Assembly: GCA_902495705.1 (NCBI GenBank) | Contig: CABUXT010000039.1 | Location: 1 to 16,528, forward strand | Reading direction: 5' to 3' | Length of the DNA: 16,528 nt | DNA from: an uncultured cyanobacterium | GTDB taxonomy: Bacteria > Cyanobacteriota > Vampirovibrionia > Gastranaerophilales > Gastranaerophilaceae | Shown here: positions 1 to 6,891 of the stretch, piece after piece | Numbering within the stretch: position 1 is the first letter of the stretch | How the letters are laid out: the number at the start of each line of letters is the position of its first letter | Made by a program: the position numbers and the translations under genes | Notes under the pieces: model-generated | Seen by the model: only the letters and a program-made list of their open reading frames with translations | The model's database searches: none | Told to the model about the DNA's origin: nothing

Positions 1-959
1 AACAAATGGTCATATTGATGAACATCGTCAATTCTGCCAAACAAATGATTCATCTCAAACAAGTCTTTATTTGTTGATAATAAAATCAACATTGAATCAT
101 CAAAAATTGAACACTGAACTTTATCAATATTAAAACTTGTTGAAATTTGCATAAATCTATCTAAAAATACAGTGGTTAATAAATATCTTGCCTCAATTTG
201 ACCACCTGTTTCCACCGGTGTTTTTTCAACACAGACATTATATTTTTTGTTGAATTTGTCATATTCAACATTAACTTTTTCATAATTTGGCGGAACATAT
301 TGACCCATTTTTTTAGACAAAATCAATACTCTTGATTTGATTTTTTTGTTCATTTTAAAGTGCATTGCAACACCTTTGAACATACGTGCATAATTATTAT
401 TTCTTCCGGTATGATACCCAAAATCTGTTTCATTTATCACAAAGTCAACGTCATTATATCGTCCCCAGAAACAATCATCATCTGTTCTTTGTGTAATTTG
501 CTTACTTTTAAACAAATCACTTGATAAAAAATCACCGTTTAAAATCCTCAAATCCGATGGCTTACACTCTTTTCCGAGAGCTATCATTTCAGATAATCCA
601 AGAATAGAATATTTGCCATAATAAATTTCATCACCAAAAACTTTTAACAAATCAGGAAACAATGTTTGTTTTATTCTATCTTGATAGTTTTTATTTGTTG
701 AGTGGATAACAGAAATAATCCCTATAATAAGGGTACAAATTGAACAAAAAATATGGAAGTTTAAATTATATTCATGTTCACTCCTTACAGGCACAAATCC
801 AAGAAGAAAGGATACTAAATACATTCCTAAAGAACTTAAACTCACAAACTCCCACCGCTCTTGATTCTGTGCAGATTTCCAAAAAGGTAGTCTTTCTTGC
901 ATAACTGTTGCAAATCTGATTGCAAATTCGTTTTTATATTTTTCCATACACTGTGGCAT
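1..959 (-). CDS. DUF3137 family membrane protein (C-terminus cut by window edge)
   Basis: This gene runs off the left edge; 319 codons are visible with no stop. The start is the ATG at 959, because a strong Shine-Dalgarno (TAGGAGA, 964-970) lies 5 nt before it; a second in-frame ATG at 947 is less well placed. Residues 40-57 and 67-86 are two hydrophobic segments, probably a membrane hairpin. The rest looks cytosolic and ends in the block GGQIEARYLL (253-261) followed by FLDRFMQ, then CSIFDD and a DLFE motif, which is the pattern I associate with DUF3137. It is a paralogue of the gene just upstream (same topology, same EYNL and LFE blocks); by alignment with it only about 25-30 residues are missing. 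The upstream stop codon lies inside its ribosome binding site, so the two are very likely co-translated. The molecular function is unknown. Confidence 0.75.
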   Translation of the reverse strand, partial: MPQCMEKYKNEFAIRFATVMQERLPFWKSAQNQERWEFVSLSSLGMYLVSFLLGFVPVRSEHEYNLNFHIFCSICTLIIGIISVIHSTNKNYQDRIKQTLFPDLLKVFGDEIYYGKYSILGLSEMIALGKECKPSDLRILNGDFLSSDLFKSKQITQRTDDDCFWGRYNDVDFVINETDFGYHTGRNNNYARMFKGVAMHFKMNKKIKSRVLILSKKMGQYVPPNYEKVNVEYDKFNKKYNVCVEKTPVETGGQIEARYLLTTVFLDRFMQISTSFNIDKVQCSIFDDSMLILLSTNKDLFEMNHLFGRIDDVHQYDHL

Positions 960-967
960 AAATTCTC

Positions 968-2002
968 CTAAGAAGGGTTATCCGGCAAGTCAAAAGCCAA
1001 TTTGTTGAACATTTCAATAAATGTCATTATTGATGTGATTTTGTTATACAAAGAGGTGTATTGTTTGATATCTTCAATGTCTTTATATAGACTTGGCGGT
1101 TCAAACAACATATTTCTTGTTTCCAACAAAATTACAATTTGGTTTTCATAAATTGAGCAAAAAACTTTTTTGGCATAAAAACTGTTCAACAAATTCATCA
1201 ATCTTTCTAAAAAATGTCTGTTGAGAAATTTTTGAACATCTAACAATGCACAATCAGAACTTTCTTTTTCCACATAAATATTATGTTTATCTGTAAAACC
1301 AACGTATTTTATGTCTAACAAATCATATTTTTCAGCATCATTGATATCACAATTTTTAGGCAAAATAAGAATTTTTGAAGTCACTTCTGCCGGCAAATTT
1401 ATATTTAGCGCAATTCCTCTGAATAAAATTGTCGGAATAAATGAATTTTTCTTTTTCCAACCGAATTTGGTTTCGCAAATTTGAAATTTGTAATTTTCTA
1501 ATTTACCTGTCAAACCATCGCCATTTCTGTTGTAGTTGACATTGTACATAAACAAATTTGATTTGTTATATACAGAATACGGAATTAAAAATTTACTTTT
1601 CCTGACTTCAGGGAGTTTTTTGATATTTGCCTCCAAAAATAACCCCGGATTTGGAACAAACACAAGTTCGCCAAACATACTGAGCAAATTTGGCAAAAGT
1701 CTGTCTTTGTAGGTGTCAACATAGCCTTTTATTCTGGTTAATAGGTTTATAATAACAGTCAAAATTACAAGCGTAAAAGCTAAAGTGAAGTGGTAAGACA
1801 AATTGTATTCTTTTTCCCAAAACATTTGTACAAATCCGATAAAGAAAACAAGCGTATAAATACCACAAGCCTTTATACCTTGAAGATTTTGGATAATATC
1901 AAGTTGGATATCTTTGTAGTATTGACGCCTGTCGTCCATCAGTTCGGAAAACTGCCTGACAAAGCTACTTTTATATTTTTTTATTAAATTATCTATATAC
2001 AA
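968..2002 (-). CDS. DUF3137 family membrane protein, paralogue of the downstream gene
   Basis: A 344-residue protein with two predicted membrane segments (about 43-61 and 70-89) near the N-terminus and a long C-terminal domain presumably in the cytoplasm. The C-terminal part has the DUF3137-like succession of a hydrophobic strand, FLERLMNLLNSF, CSIYENQ and a MLFEPP motif. The usual IEARYLL block is degraded here (ALLDVQKFL), so this copy is the more divergent of the pair. The start is a TTG at 2002; the frame is open further upstream to a TAG but has no ATG or GTG, and the ribosome site is poor (GGTAGG). It lies 55 bp downstream of flgC without a visible terminator, so it may be transcribed with the flagellar rod genes. 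Family assignment is mainly through the downstream paralogue; function unknown. Confidence 0.65.
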   Translation of the reverse strand: MYIDNLIKKYKSSFVRQFSELMDDRRQYYKDIQLDIIQNLQGIKACGIYTLVFFIGFVQMFWEKEYNLSYHFTLAFTLVILTVIINLLTRIKGYVDTYKDRLLPNLLSMFGELVFVPNPGLFLEANIKKLPEVRKSKFLIPYSVYNKSNLFMYNVNYNRNGDGLTGKLENYKFQICETKFGWKKKNSFIPTILFRGIALNINLPAEVTSKILILPKNCDINDAEKYDLLDIKYVGFTDKHNIYVEKESSDCALLDVQKFLNRHFLERLMNLLNSFYAKKVFCSIYENQIVILLETRNMLFEPPSLYKDIEDIKQYTSLYNKITSIMTFIEMFNKLAFDLPDNPS

Positions 2003-2057
2003 ATATAACCTACCACTTTTTTCACACTTCTACCAAACTAAAAATTATTTAAAAAGA

Positions 2058-2501
2058 TTATTTTCCGATTTCTAAAGCTCTTTGTGCCATTGATTTTGAG
2101 ATATTCACAAGTGCCAAGTTAGCCTCATAAGCTCTTTGTGCAACAAGTGCGTCCGCTATATCAACCATGGCATTTACGTTTGATGCTCTGATATAACCAT
2201 CCGCGTCAGCATCAGGGTGCCCCGGTTTGTAGATTTTTTCACCCAAAGTAGGGTCTTCAACAACACCGGAAAAGTTTACCCCACCTTGCAAATAAGGTAA
2301 AGTTCCAACACCAAAGACATCTTCTTTCATATTATTCAACAATCCATGGAAAGAAACATCGTCAACTGCTGTCAATACAGGGATTTTTCTGACATAATTC
2401 GGTGTATCAAGGTTTGCAATGTTTTTTGCGTGGATATCAATACGCTTTCCGTGTACTTGGAGCGCTTTTGCACCGATATCAATTGATTCCATTATACCCA
2501 T
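2058..2501 (-). CDS. flgC: Flagellar basal-body rod protein FlgC
   Basis: FlgC is a proximal rod subunit that polymerises in the periplasm between the MS ring and the distal rod after export by the flagellar type III apparatus. The 147 residues match the usual FlgC length. The N-terminal rod signature is at about 27-36 (NIANLDTPNY), the FlgC-specific block HPDADADGYI is at 95-104, and the C-terminal helix carries MVDIADALVAQRAYEANL (112-129). These are the most conserved parts of the family, so the identification is firm. The start at 2501 has an AGGTGA site about 8 nt upstream; a second ATG three codons later is possible. It follows flgB by 20 bp in a four-gene rod operon. Unlike many genomes, fliE does not follow; a DUF3137 pair does. 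Confidence 0.95.
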   Translation of the reverse strand: MGIMESIDIGAKALQVHGKRIDIHAKNIANLDTPNYVRKIPVLTAVDDVSFHGLLNNMKEDVFGVGTLPYLQGGVNFSGVVEDPTLGEKIYKPGHPDADADGYIRASNVNAMVDIADALVAQRAYEANLALVNISKSMAQRALEIGK

Positions 2502-2521
2502 AATTTATTCACCTGCTCTCA

Positions 2522-2869
2522 TTACTTACCAACGTTAATTACTGTTTTCATTTCGGTAACAAGGTTTGTCATTCTTCTTGTTGCCATTGTGTATAAAATT
2601 GAGTTTTCCTGCATTTTCAAAAGTTCTTCCGCAGAATTAACTTTTTCTTCCGAATGGTCCATTGCTACAGGAGACGGACCAAGTTTTTCAGACAATTGAG
2701 TTTCTAATGGACTGTTCATTGTACTCAAATACTGACTGAAATTTATATCTTGTCTAATATACCCAGGGGTATCAACGTTAGCAATATTTGAACCCAAAGC
2801 GCGCTGCCTTTGAGAAATCAAATCCATCATTAATGAGACTTTGCCCATACTATCTAATGAAGTATACAT
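2522..2869 (-). CDS. flgB: Flagellar basal-body rod protein FlgB
   Basis: FlgB is a proximal rod subunit exported through the flagellar secretion channel. The protein is 115 residues, slightly shorter than many FlgB proteins. It has the family N-terminal signature SNIANVDTPGYIRQDINF (about 27-44), and a C-terminal helix with LLKMQENSILYTMATRRMTNLVTEM resembling the FlgB pattern of E..M.....Y......l....... The start ATG at 2869 is preceded by AAGGC at an acceptable distance. It sits between a FlgG-like gene (29 bp upstream) and flgC (20 bp downstream), and the pairing with flgC supports the call. No odd features apart from the short central loop. Confidence 0.92.
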   Translation of the reverse strand: MYTSLDSMGKVSLMMDLISQRQRALGSNIANVDTPGYIRQDINFSQYLSTMNSPLETQLSEKLGPSPVAMDHSEEKVNSAEELLKMQENSILYTMATRRMTNLVTEMKTVINVGK

Positions 2870-2898
2870 AATTTTATTGCCTTTCGTTTAGTTATTTA

Positions 2899-3615
2899 TT
2901 AAGCTTCTCTGATATTGATAGCTTTGTTGTACATTGTATCTGCAAGTTTCATCATCTGCATACTTGCAAGCATTGATGCGTTCAATCTCAACAAATCTGT
3001 TGATGAACGGAAGATACTTACATTTGATGCTTCCAAATTGTTTTGTCTAAAGCAGTCGTGGTTTTTAACCAATCTGCCTTCACCTGCATCATCTGTCGGT
3101 TTTAATCTGTTCATATCGGCAGACTCCATGCCTGCAGGGTTGTCAAAACGAATCAGTGGAATGGTTCCGACTTTTTTAGCTTTGTCCCCACGTGAATCAT
3201 AAGCCATTACATCGCCGTTTTTCTTGATTTCAAACTTGAAACAGTTTGTCGGAATTTGAATACCTTCTCCAACAATCCAACCGTCTCTAGTTGTCAAATA
3301 GCCGTTTTTACCTTGTTGAAAAGCGCCATCCCTTGTATATTGAACCTCTCCGGACGGTGATACAACAGGAATATATCCTGCACCATCAATTGCAACATCA
3401 TAAGGATTGCTTGTGATTCTTATTGAACCTTGGGTATAATTTGTACGAACTGAACCTGTCAAATAGCCGTCTTCTCTAAGAACTTGCTCAAAAGATACAT
3501 CTTTGTAGCCTGTTGTTTGAAAATTTGACAGATTGTTTGCAATTTGCCCAAAACGGTCAAACTGTACCAATGCGTTATTTGTGCCTTTTGAAATTATACC
3601 TTGTAAGTTATACAT
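2899..3615 (-). CDS. Flagellar hook-basal body protein, FlgG/FlgF family
   Basis: A 238-residue rod protein of the FlgG/FlgF family, probably the distal rod (FlgG). The N-terminal rod motif ANNLSNFQTTGYK is at 26-38, the central family block YDVAIDGAGYIPV at 72-84, and TRDGAF follows. The C-terminal stretch begins with LEASNVS (194-200) as in FlgG, but the classical QRAYE part is replaced by a methionine-rich helix (SMLASMQMMKLADTMYNKA). That is a visible divergence from textbook FlgG. The ATG at 3615 has a TAGAGGT ribosome site 8 nt upstream. It follows another FlgF/FlgG-like gene by 18 bp. I assign the family confidently but do not decide between FlgG and FlgF, since the operon carries two members and both have unusual tails. 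Confidence 0.85.
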   Translation of the reverse strand: MYNLQGIISKGTNNALVQFDRFGQIANNLSNFQTTGYKDVSFEQVLREDGYLTGSVRTNYTQGSIRITSNPYDVAIDGAGYIPVVSPSGEVQYTRDGAFQQGKNGYLTTRDGWIVGEGIQIPTNCFKFEIKKNGDVMAYDSRGDKAKKVGTIPLIRFDNPAGMESADMNRLKPTDDAGEGRLVKNHDCFRQNNLEASNVSIFRSSTDLLRLNASMLASMQMMKLADTMYNKAINIREA

Positions 3616-3633
3616 TTTTTTAACCTCTATTTA

Positions 3634-4332
3634 TTATGAAGCTGAACTTAATTGAGAAATCGTTTTGCCTAAAACTGAATTTTGGAGCATAAACATCTGT
3701 CTGTTTGCGTCAAAATTTTTAACTACAGGCATGAGTGAAAGAAATTCTTGCTGCAAAGCAACGTTTGAATACTCATTGTAGCCTTGTTTGATATTAGGCT
3801 CCATCACTGCCATTCCGCCACTATCAACAACACCAATCTGTCCAATCAGAGTCAATTTGTTGTTTTCTGGGTTGAACATTGAAATTTTGCCTGTGTTGTC
3901 GATTTTAACTTGTTTCAAATCCTGCGGTATAAATGGGAATTTTATCGGAGTACCTGCATTTGACAAAACTTCGGAATTTGTCAAAGTCAGCAAAGTACCA
4001 TCTTTACCTATTTGAAATCTACCGTCACGAGTAAGTTTTACACCGTTTTCGTTACGTGTTTGGAAATACCCTTTATTTGCGATTGCAAGGTCTAAAGGCT
4101 TGTCTGATACCGCAATACGACCGACTTTATCATCTCTTGTTGTTGAGAGCGCGTGCACACCCAAATATTCTGCAAAAGAAGAAACGACAACCTCTTTACG
4201 CTGATAGCCGATTTTGTCAAAACCACTGATGTTTTCATTGGTTATTCCGACAATTTCGCTGTCAAGATGCATTGCCCTTATTGATGCGGTCAAACCGCTG
4301 TCGTCATATTGAATACCACCGTTTATTCTCAT
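3634..4332 (-). CDS. Flagellar hook-basal body protein, FlgF/FlgG family (first gene of rod operon)
   Basis: A 232-residue rod protein. The start is set at the ATG at 4332, where an AGAGGTAG site lies about 6 nt upstream; the open frame extends 40 codons further to 4452 but that part overlaps the leader and promoter and has no rod similarity. The rod N-terminal motif is degenerate (NENISGFDKIGYQ, 32-44), while the central family block is clear (KPLDLAIANKGYF, 78-90, then LTRDGRFQIGKDGTLLT). The C-terminus reads VVKNFDANRQMFMLQNSVLGK, the amphipathic helix used for packing in the rod. In an operon of FlgF/G, FlgG, FlgB and FlgC this is probably the FlgF-like member, but paralogue assignment needs a tree. 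Confidence 0.82.
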   Translation of the reverse strand: MRINGGIQYDDSGLTASIRAMHLDSEIVGITNENISGFDKIGYQRKEVVVSSFAEYLGVHALSTTRDDKVGRIAVSDKPLDLAIANKGYFQTRNENGVKLTRDGRFQIGKDGTLLTLTNSEVLSNAGTPIKFPFIPQDLKQVKIDNTGKISMFNPENNKLTLIGQIGVVDSGGMAVMEPNIKQGYNEYSNVALQQEFLSLMPVVKNFDANRQMFMLQNSVLGKTISQLSSAS

Positions 4333-4372
4333 AGAACTACCTCTACATGTTATATTATTAATATTGTCGAAC

Positions 4373-4405
4373 ATTTTGAGAAAATCCTCAACGATTTTGA
4401 GAAAA
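4373..4405. repeat. 12-bp direct repeat in the leader of the flagellar operon
   Basis: ATTTTGAGAAAA occurs at 4373-4384 and again at 4394-4405, exactly 21 bp apart, which is two turns of the helix. Both copies lie in the transcribed leader, between the promoter at 4433-4460 and the start codon at 4332. A pair of protein-binding sites on the DNA or an RNA element are both possible; nothing in the sequence decides. Confidence 0.4.
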
Positions 4406-4432
4406 ATCATACAAATGAAGGACTTTTGCATG

Positions 4433-4460
4433 GTTATAATGATTTTTGACAAGAAGTCAA
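4433..4460 (-). promoter_or_regulatory. Candidate sigma-70-type promoter of the flagellar rod operon
   Basis: On the minus strand a TTGACT box (4460-4455) is followed after 16 bp by TATAAC (4438-4433). Five of six bases match consensus in each box. Transcription would start near 4426, giving a leader of about 93 nt before the ATG at 4332. This is a housekeeping-type promoter rather than an obvious FliA type. An octamer repeat array begins only about 11 bp upstream of the -35 box. Confidence 0.5.
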
Positions 4461-4470
4461 TGGAAGTTTC

Positions 4471-4500
4471 AGAGGTCAGGAAGGCAGGAGGGCGAGAGGG
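4471..4500 (+). repeat. Degenerate 8-bp tandem repeat array (copy 1)
   Basis: Purine-rich units of exactly 8 bp follow one another: AGAGGTCA, GGAAGGCA, GGAGGGCG and a partial AGAGGG. The consensus over the window is about RGARGGCA. Three further arrays with the same unit and register occur at 4772-4795 (inverted), 8475-8508 and 16378-16111 of the next lines (16378-16411). Each adjoins a GTCA-type palindromic repeat. Confidence 0.7.
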
Positions 4501-4505
4501 AATAA

Positions 4506-4709
4506 TGTCACCCTGAACTGACTAGAATATGAGTTGAGCTAAAGGCGAAACGTAATATTCTGTTCCTACTCGGTGATTCAGGGTCTATCCATTTGATTAA
4601 AAAGTAATACATAGAGGTCAAATTTTCAAAATCAACATTGATAGATTCTGAATAGGATAAAATCTAAGCCAAACAAGTTGGCAAGATTTTTAATCCTTTC
4701 AGAATGACA
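4506..4709 (+). repeat. Composite palindromic repeat, copy A (with enlarged first loop)
   Basis: This 204-bp element begins TGTCACCCTGAA and ends TTCAGAATGACA, imperfect inverted ends matching 10 of 12. It contains two hairpins facing each other. Hairpin 1 pairs ACCCTGAA (4510-4517) with TTCAGGGT (4577-4584); hairpin 2 pairs ATTCTGAA (4645-4652) with TTCAGAAT (4698-4705). The element matches copy B at 8566-8715, including 27 identical bases (4629-4655 against 8634-8660) and 14 at the right end. The length difference of 54 bp is entirely explained by the first loop: 59 nt here, 5 nt in copy B. No transposase gene is present, so it would be a non-autonomous or structural repeat. Confidence 0.75.
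4645..4705 (+). repeat. Long nested hairpin inside copy A
   Basis: Four successive complementary blocks form an almost continuous stem: ATTCTGAA/TTCAGAAT, AGGAT/ATCCT, AAAATCT/AGATTTT and GCCAA/TTGGC, closed by the 5-nt loop ACAAG. That makes about 25 base pairs with only one- to two-base bulges. Copy B has the outer stem but not this tidy interior. It could fold as RNA or extrude as DNA; no T-run follows, so it is not a classical terminator. Confidence 0.65.
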
Positions 4710-4734
4710 GTTAGACTAAAGTGTTCAGTTAGAG

Positions 4735-4755
4735 ATTCCGAAACGAGTTCGGAAT
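4735..4755 (+). repeat. Simple GTCA-family hairpin
   Basis: ATTCCGAA (4735-4742), loop ACGAG, TTCGGAAT (4748-4755), followed by GACA. It is a single-hairpin member of the same palindrome family as copies A and B (variant YYCCGAA). Confidence 0.7.
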
Positions 4756-4771
4756 GACAATATAAATAGCT

Positions 4772-4795
4772 TGCCTTCCTGCCCTCTTGCCCTCT
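4772..4795 (-). repeat. Degenerate 8-bp tandem repeat array (copy 2, inverted)
   Basis: Read on the minus strand from 4795 the units are AGAGGGCA, AGAGGGCA and GGAAGGCA, in perfect 8-bp register. With the array at 4471-4500 it frames the palindromic elements as long inverted repeats. Similarity continues a few bases outward (GAAGTTTC on the left, GAAGTTC on the right). Confidence 0.7.
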
Positions 4796-4896
4796 GAACT
4801 TCTTCCTTCAATCCCCTTCATTACCTATTTGTTTTTTTCTTTTGTTTAATATAAAATACAAGCGTTAAGTGGTACATATAAAAGGAGATATTTATT

Positions 4897-5691
4897 ATGT
4901 CAAGAAAACCTATTATTGCAGGAAACTGGAAAATGAACCTTTTGCAAAGTGATGCAAAAGCTTTATACGAAGGTATTAAATCATTTGTAAGTAATTATAA
5001 AGCATCTCAATTGCCTACAGTTATTATCGCTCCTGTATTTACATCATTGAACCAAGTAGCTGAAATCCCTTGTGATTGTGGTTGCGAAGGTAGCAAATTG
5101 TATGTTGCAGGTCAAAACTGCCACTGGGAAAAATCTGGTGCTTTCACTGGTGAAATCTCTGTTGAAATGTTGAAAGATGCAGGTTGCTCATTCGTTATCA
5201 TTGGTCACTCTGAAAGAAGACAATATTTCTCAGAAACTGATGAAATGATTAACAAAAAAGCAAAAGCTATCTTGGCTGGCGGCTTGATTCCAATCATCTG
5301 CTGTGGTGAAACTTTGGAACAAAGAGAATCAGGCGCAACTGATGCTCACATCGCATCTCAAATCAGAGCAGCTTTGGCTGGTATCTCTTCAGAAGATGTT
5401 GCTAAATCAGTTATCGCTTACGAACCAATTTGGGCTATCGGTACAGGCAAATCTTGCGATTCAGACGAAGCTAACAGAGTTATCAAAATGATTCGTAGCG
5501 TTGTTGCTGAAGTTGCAGGCGCTGCTGCTGCAGATTCAATCAGAATCCTTTACGGTGGTTCTGTAAAACCTGCTACAATTGAAGAACAAATGTCTAAATC
5601 AGACATCGACGGTGCTTTAATCGGTGGTGCATCATTGAAAGCTGACAGTTTCAACGAAATCATTGAAAAAACAATGAAAGTTGCTGTATAA
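4897..5691 (+). CDS. tpiA: Triosephosphate isomerase
   Basis: Cytosolic TIM-barrel enzyme that interconverts dihydroxyacetone phosphate and glyceraldehyde 3-phosphate in glycolysis and gluconeogenesis. All active-site parts are visible: N10 and K12 in AGNWKMN, H104 in IIGHSERR, E176 in AYEPIWAIGTGK with the mobile loop 6 directly after it, and the phosphate-binding YGGSVKP and GGASL near the end. At 264 residues it is slightly longer than the usual 250 because of a cysteine-rich insert around 58-68 (PCDCGCEGSK). The ATG at 4897 is preceded by AAAGGAG with ideal spacing. Codon choice is more uniform and less AT-rich than in neighbours, as expected for a highly expressed gene. It stands alone on the plus strand with its own terminator. 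Confidence 0.97.
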   Translation: MSRKPIIAGNWKMNLLQSDAKALYEGIKSFVSNYKASQLPTVIIAPVFTSLNQVAEIPCDCGCEGSKLYVAGQNCHWEKSGAFTGEISVEMLKDAGCSFVIIGHSERRQYFSETDEMINKKAKAILAGGLIPIICCGETLEQRESGATDAHIASQIRAALAGISSEDVAKSVIAYEPIWAIGTGKSCDSDEANRVIKMIRSVVAEVAGAAAADSIRILYGGSVKPATIEEQMSKSDIDGALIGGASLKADSFNEIIEKTMKVAV

Positions 5692-5722
5692 CTTTTAAAA
5701 AAGATTGATTGACAGTCGAATG

Positions 5723-5755
5723 AAACGACCTTGCGAGATTCGCAAGGTCGTTTTT
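5723..5755 (+). terminator. Rho-independent terminator of tpiA
   Basis: CGACCTTGCGA (5726-5736), loop GAT, TCGCAAGGTCG (5740-5750) and five T residues form a perfect 11-bp GC-rich stem, extended by three A-T pairs. It lies 31 bp after the tpiA stop. A flanking AAA on the left makes it usable in the opposite direction too, but the converging gene ends at 5806 and reaches the 5761-5795 palindrome first. Confidence 0.92.
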
Positions 5756-5760
5756 AGTAA

Positions 5761-5795
5761 TATTGTCATTCTGAACTTATTTCAGGGTGACAATA
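5761..5795 (+). repeat. Perfect-ended GTCA-family hairpin between convergent genes
   Basis: A 15-bp stem with two G-T pairs: TATTGTCATTCTGAA (5761-5775), loop CTTAT, TTCAGGGTGACAATA (5781-5795). It is a minimal single-hairpin form of the repeat family in copies A and B, with both GTCA/TGAC ends intact. It sits 11 bp from the stop of the aminotransferase gene and could help end its transcript. Confidence 0.75.
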
Positions 5796-5805
5796 ACCTA
5801 TTTAA

Positions 5806-6840
5806 TTACGCAATAACTTTAATCCAACCTTTTGGAGCTTCGATTCTGCCTGATTGGATACCAGTTAATGTTTCGTATAATTTTGCTGAAATTGGTCCCA
5901 TCTTTTCCATACCTGATGGTAAACAAATTTCTTTGCCGTGGTCAACAATTTTACCAACAGGAGAAATAACTGCTGCTGTTCCGCACAAACCACATTCTGA
6001 AAAGTCACCAAGCTCAGATAGCAAAACTTCTCTTTCTTCTGTTTCCAAACCAAGATATTCTTTTGCTACATACATCAATGACCTTCTTGTGATTGATGGC
6101 AAAATACTGTCTGATTTTGGAGTTACAACTTTGTTATCTTTAGTTACAAAGAAGAAGTTAGCTCCGCCTGTTTCTTCAACTTTTGTACGAGTTTTTGCAT
6201 CAGGGTATAAGTTTTCATCATAACCTTGAGCGTGCGCTGTAACAATTGCGTGAAGGCTCATTGCGTAGTTCAAACCTGCTTTAACATGACCTGTTCCGTT
6301 TGGTGCAGCTCTATCAAAATCACTAACTGTCAAAGTGATAGGTTTTGCACCACCTTTGAAGTATGGTCCTACAGGGGATGCAAAAATTCTAAATTGATAT
6401 TCTTTAGACGGTTTAACACCCATAACAGGTCCTGAACCAAACATATATGGTCTCAAATATAATGATGCGCCTGTTCCGTAAGGTGGAACGAATTTCAAGT
6501 TAGCTTTTACAACTTGTTCAACCGCATCAACAAATCTATCTTCAGGAAATACCGGCATTTCAAGTCTTTTTGCAGTGTCAGCCATTCTTTTAGCGTTCAT
6601 ATCTGGTCTGAATACTACAACGTGACCATCTACGGTTGTATATGCTTTCATACCTTCAAAACAAGTTTGAGCATATTGCAAAACGCCTGCACACTCATTA
6701 AGAACGATATTGGCATCTTCTGTCAAACAACCTTCATCCCATTTTCCGTCCTTAAAATTTGACACATATCTTTTATCAGTTTGGTAATATCCAAAACCGA
6801 TATTAGACCAGTCAATGTTTGCTTTTTCTATTGTTTCCAT
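5806..6840 (-). CDS. ilvE: Branched-chain amino acid aminotransferase (class IV PLP fold)
   Basis: Transfers the amino group between glutamate and the 2-oxo acids of leucine, isoleucine and valine, the last step of their synthesis. The protein has 344 residues from the ATG at 6840, chosen because AGAGG lies 5 nt before it; a GTG two codons earlier falls inside that site. Length and motifs fit the longer type II (eukaryote-like) BCAT group: CFEGMKAY near 60, LYLRPYMFGSG near 127, the PLP lysine K187 in GHVKAGLNYA, EETGGANFFFV near 223 and the CGTAAVISP loop toward the end. It is a single-gene unit converging on tpiA. Substrate range (Leu/Ile/Val only, or also others) cannot be read from sequence. 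Confidence 0.93.
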   Translation of the reverse strand: METIEKANIDWSNIGFGYYQTDKRYVSNFKDGKWDEGCLTEDANIVLNECAGVLQYAQTCFEGMKAYTTVDGHVVVFRPDMNAKRMADTAKRLEMPVFPEDRFVDAVEQVVKANLKFVPPYGTGASLYLRPYMFGSGPVMGVKPSKEYQFRIFASPVGPYFKGGAKPITLTVSDFDRAAPNGTGHVKAGLNYAMSLHAIVTAHAQGYDENLYPDAKTRTKVEETGGANFFFVTKDNKVVTPKSDSILPSITRRSLMYVAKEYLGLETEEREVLLSELGDFSECGLCGTAAVISPVGKIVDHGKEICLPSGMEKMGPISAKLYETLTGIQSGRIEAPKGWIKVIA

Positions 6841-6877
6841 AAGCACCTCTTTTACAATAACGTTTAAATCCGTATTT

Positions 6878-6886
6878 ATTCTAGCA
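6878..6886 (-). promoter_or_regulatory. Extended -10 promoter of the aminotransferase gene
   Basis: On the minus strand TGCTAGAAT is an extended -10 box (TGn plus TAGAAT, five of six). No good -35 lies upstream, which extended -10 promoters can tolerate. The start would fall near 6871, about 30 nt before the ATG at 6840. It lies directly downstream of the XRE stop codon. Confidence 0.4.
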
Positions 6887-6891
6887 TAAAA

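Larger units (their letters stand above)
4333..4896. other. Intergenic region between the flagellar operon and tpiA
   Basis: No credible gene lies here. From left to right it contains the flagellar leader and promoter (to 4460), an octamer repeat array (4471-4500), a composite palindromic element (4506-4709), a simple hairpin (4735-4755), a second octamer array in inverted orientation (4772-4795) and an AT-rich stretch with the tpiA ribosome site (AAAGGAG, 4880-4886). A TATAAA at 4850-4855 could be the tpiA -10 box, but no convincing -35 accompanies it. Confidence 0.7.

Noticed and set aside
4333..4452. 40-codon N-terminal extension of the first rod gene
   Set aside because: It lies over the promoter-leader region, shows no rod similarity, and the ATG at 4332 has a good ribosome site and begins at a plausible rod N-terminus.
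4471..4795. CRISPR-like arrangement of repeats
   Set aside because: Units are 8 bp, degenerate and without spacers; no cas genes in the window.
5705..6223. 172-codon plus-strand frame
   Set aside because: It runs antisense through the aminotransferase gene and begins in the tpiA terminator; no protein character.
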